Assembly: GCF_039535475.1 (NCBI RefSeq)
Contig: NZ_BAAAXG010000026.1
Coordinates: 3,095,501 to 3,159,500 of the forward strand
Length of the DNA stretch: 64,000 nt
Direction: 5' to 3'
Source of the DNA: Streptomyces showdoensis
GTDB lineage: Bacteria; Actinomycetota; Actinomycetes; Streptomycetales; Streptomycetaceae
The notes beneath the pieces are model-generated. The model saw only the letters and a program-made list of their open reading frames with translations. It did not search any database and had not been told where the DNA came from. Positions 62,409 to 64,000 of the stretch are shown here, piece by piece. The position numbers and the translations under genes were made by a program. Every line of letters begins with the position of its first letter. Within the stretch, counting starts at the first letter, position 1.

Positions 62409-64000
62409 TCAGCGGGCCAGCAGAGCCCGTCCCACCAGGGCGAACGAGCCCTTCGGGTGGTCACGGAACAGCGGCTCGGTGCCGATCAGCACCACCGGCG
62501 CGCCGTACCCGGCCCGGCCGCTGACCACCGCGGCCCGCCCGGCCGCGTCCGCCGGACCGCCCCGGCCGTCCGCCCCGGCCCGCCAGTGCCCCGAGACCAG
62601 CGGCGCGACCGGCGCGTACGACAGGTCCGTCCGCACCCCCGCCCCGAGCCCGGTGAACCACAGCGGCGCGTAGACGAAGGCGTGCCCCGGGGCGCCCGAG
62701 GTCAGCGGGGAGCCCGCGCCGCGGACCGCCACCACTCCGTTCGCGTCCGCGTTGCCCGCGACGGCCGTGGCCGCCAGCAGCCCCGCCGCCGCGTTGAACG
62801 CGGCCCCGTCCGCCCCGACGGCGACCACGCCCGCCCGGCTCGCCCGCAGCGCCGCCCGCGCCGCCGGGGACAGCTCCGCCCAGTCCAGCCCGCGCGACAC
62901 GTACAGCACGTCCCCGGCCGCCCAGCGGAAGCCCGCGTTCAGGCGCTCCGCCGAGACCGGCACCACCGCGAAGCCCATCTCCCGCAGCGCGAACAGCTCG
63001 CCCGCCGACGCCGAGGCCACCACCCGGGTCCGCGCCAGCGGCGCCGCGCCCCGCTCCTTCGTGGCCCGGAACACCACCCCGTACCGCTCCGCGAGCTCCC
63101 GGGCGGCCTTGCGCGCCGAACCCGGCACGACCGCCGCCCCGCCCGCCGTCCGGCGCACCGCGACCCCCCCGTGCCAGCAGCGCGTTCACCGCCACCAGCT
63201 CCTTGGGGTCGTCCAGCCGCAGCAGCAGGTCCCCGTGCGGTGCCACGGAACCGGTCGGCGCCGCCGCGTGCACCGTGCGCACCACGGCCGGCACCGGGCC
63301 GCGCTCCACCCTGCGCACCGTCGCGCCCCACAGCAGCCCGAGGCTCCACCCGGAGATGTCGTACATCGTCGACACGTCCGCGCTGATGTCCCGGCCGTCC
63401 GCCAGGATCACGTTGGCGATGCCCCGCTTGGGCTGGCGCAGGTCCACCACGTACGAGCCGTCCTTCGCCCGCCCGACCCGCACGTCGTTGGCGACCAGGT
63501 GGTCCACCAGCCGCGCCGCCGCGACCGCCGACCGCTGGGACCGGCCGGCCGGGATCACGTACGCCCGCGGGAACGTGGTCGTGTAGACGTCCTCCGGGCC
63601 GATCCCCGGCACCCCGGGCACGGTCTTCTCCGACACCGGGCGCTGCGGCTCGCCCGCCGCGGCCCGCCGGAAGGTCTCGATCTGGTCCGCGAGCACCGAG
63701 GCCCGGTGCGCGTCCGTGTAGTCCAGGGCGGCCCGCATCGCCGCGCCCGCGACGGCCACGTTGATCGCCGAGCGGCGGCGCAGCTCCGTCACCGGCAGCG
63801 TGTCGTACTCCTCGTTGTTCACCGCCATGGGGAACTCGATGGTGTGCGCGGCCACCGCGCCCTGGAACGGCATGTACTGCGGGGTGAAGATCGGCGGCCA
63901 GTCGTCCCAGCCCTCCGGCATGTCCCGGAACGGGATGACCGCGGGCTCCACGCCGTCCTTCGCCGGGGTGTAGCCGAGGCCGTTGACGGCCTTCTCCATG
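62409..64000 (-). pseudogene. M14-family zinc carboxypeptidase-like secreted protein, C-terminal part, frameshifted; 5' end outside window
   Basis: The first frame (from 64000) reads EKAVNGLGYTPAKDGVEPAV, WPPIFTPQYMPFQGAVAAHT and EFPMAVNNEEYDT, matching the late part of the peptidase domain in large Streptomyces M14 proteins. Beta-rich C-terminal sequence continues to LLARGG near 63165. The second frame then continues AVRRTAGGAAVVPGSARKAA to EPLFRDHPKGSFALVGRALL and the stop at 62409. The break is the C run 63164-63170: removing one C restores one frame (LLARGVAVRR). Either a recent mutation or a homopolymer miscount. The catalytic zinc motif and signal peptide lie to the right of the window. 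Confidence 0.78.

Noticed and set aside
62461..63170. Alternative reading of the M14 protein C-terminus in the first frame
   Set aside because: After the C run this frame becomes Gly/Arg-rich noise; the other frame gives normal protein sequence to the stop at 62409.

Overview
The window is high-GC DNA of a Streptomyces-type actinomycete. The evidence is very strong third-position GC bias, frequent GTG starts, and families typical of the genus: the sigma factor HrdA next to DnaG, MreB-like Mbl, a MatB malonyl-CoA ligase, a SARP regulator with an ATPase module, a Tat-exported phospholipase C and large secreted RHS and FG-GAP proteins. From memory, the order nitrate reductase, CbiX, dGTPase, ferredoxin reductase, dnaG, hrdA, ABC pair, xylulokinase at the left, and Mbl, MatB, carboxyltransferase at the right, resembles the S. 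coelicolor SCO2473 to SCO2444 stretch, with accessory DNA between. This was not checked by alignment.

Left core (1-20.4 kb): a nitrate reductase gene with two frameshifts, a DUF218 protein, an aquaporin-like channel with a Thr/Gly tail, a GNAT-like protein, a block of GC-rich tandem repeats, a sirohydrochlorin chelatase, and a membrane-anchored NB-ARC/WD40 protein interrupted by one TGA codon. Then come dgt, a FAD ferredoxin reductase, dnaG, hrdA, a heterodimeric ABC exporter, a xylulokinase and a small membrane protein.

Accessory region (20.4-37.8 kb): two tandem tRNA-Asn genes and a CAU tRNA, small hypothetical genes including a barstar-like protein, a damaged IS5-type element fused to an ankyrin-gene remnant, and a divergent pair of giant secreted proteins. 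One of these is an FG-GAP/DNRLRE protein. The other is an RHS polymorphic toxin with a Hint self-cleavage domain, an unrecognised C-terminal toxin module and a candidate immunity gene. Next is a tyrosine integrase gene cut into two pieces around foreign sequence.

Right region (37.9-64 kb): phospholipase C, an Ohr/OhrR peroxide-defence pair, a SARP regulator divergent from a quinone reductase, a GNAT-MFS operon, a secreted subtilase with a small secreted peptide, and a cluster reading leftwards (Mbl, histidine kinase, NarK-type transporter, MatB, carboxyltransferase). After it come a zinc-ribbon membrane protein, a MarR regulator divergent from a zinc-less reductase and a second Ohr, and a frameshifted M14 peptidase gene running off the right end. 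Nitrate-related functions (reductase, sirohaem chelatase, NarK) are spread across the window. At least ten genes carry a -10-like hexamer ending 6-7 bases before the start codon, which suggests leaderless transcription.
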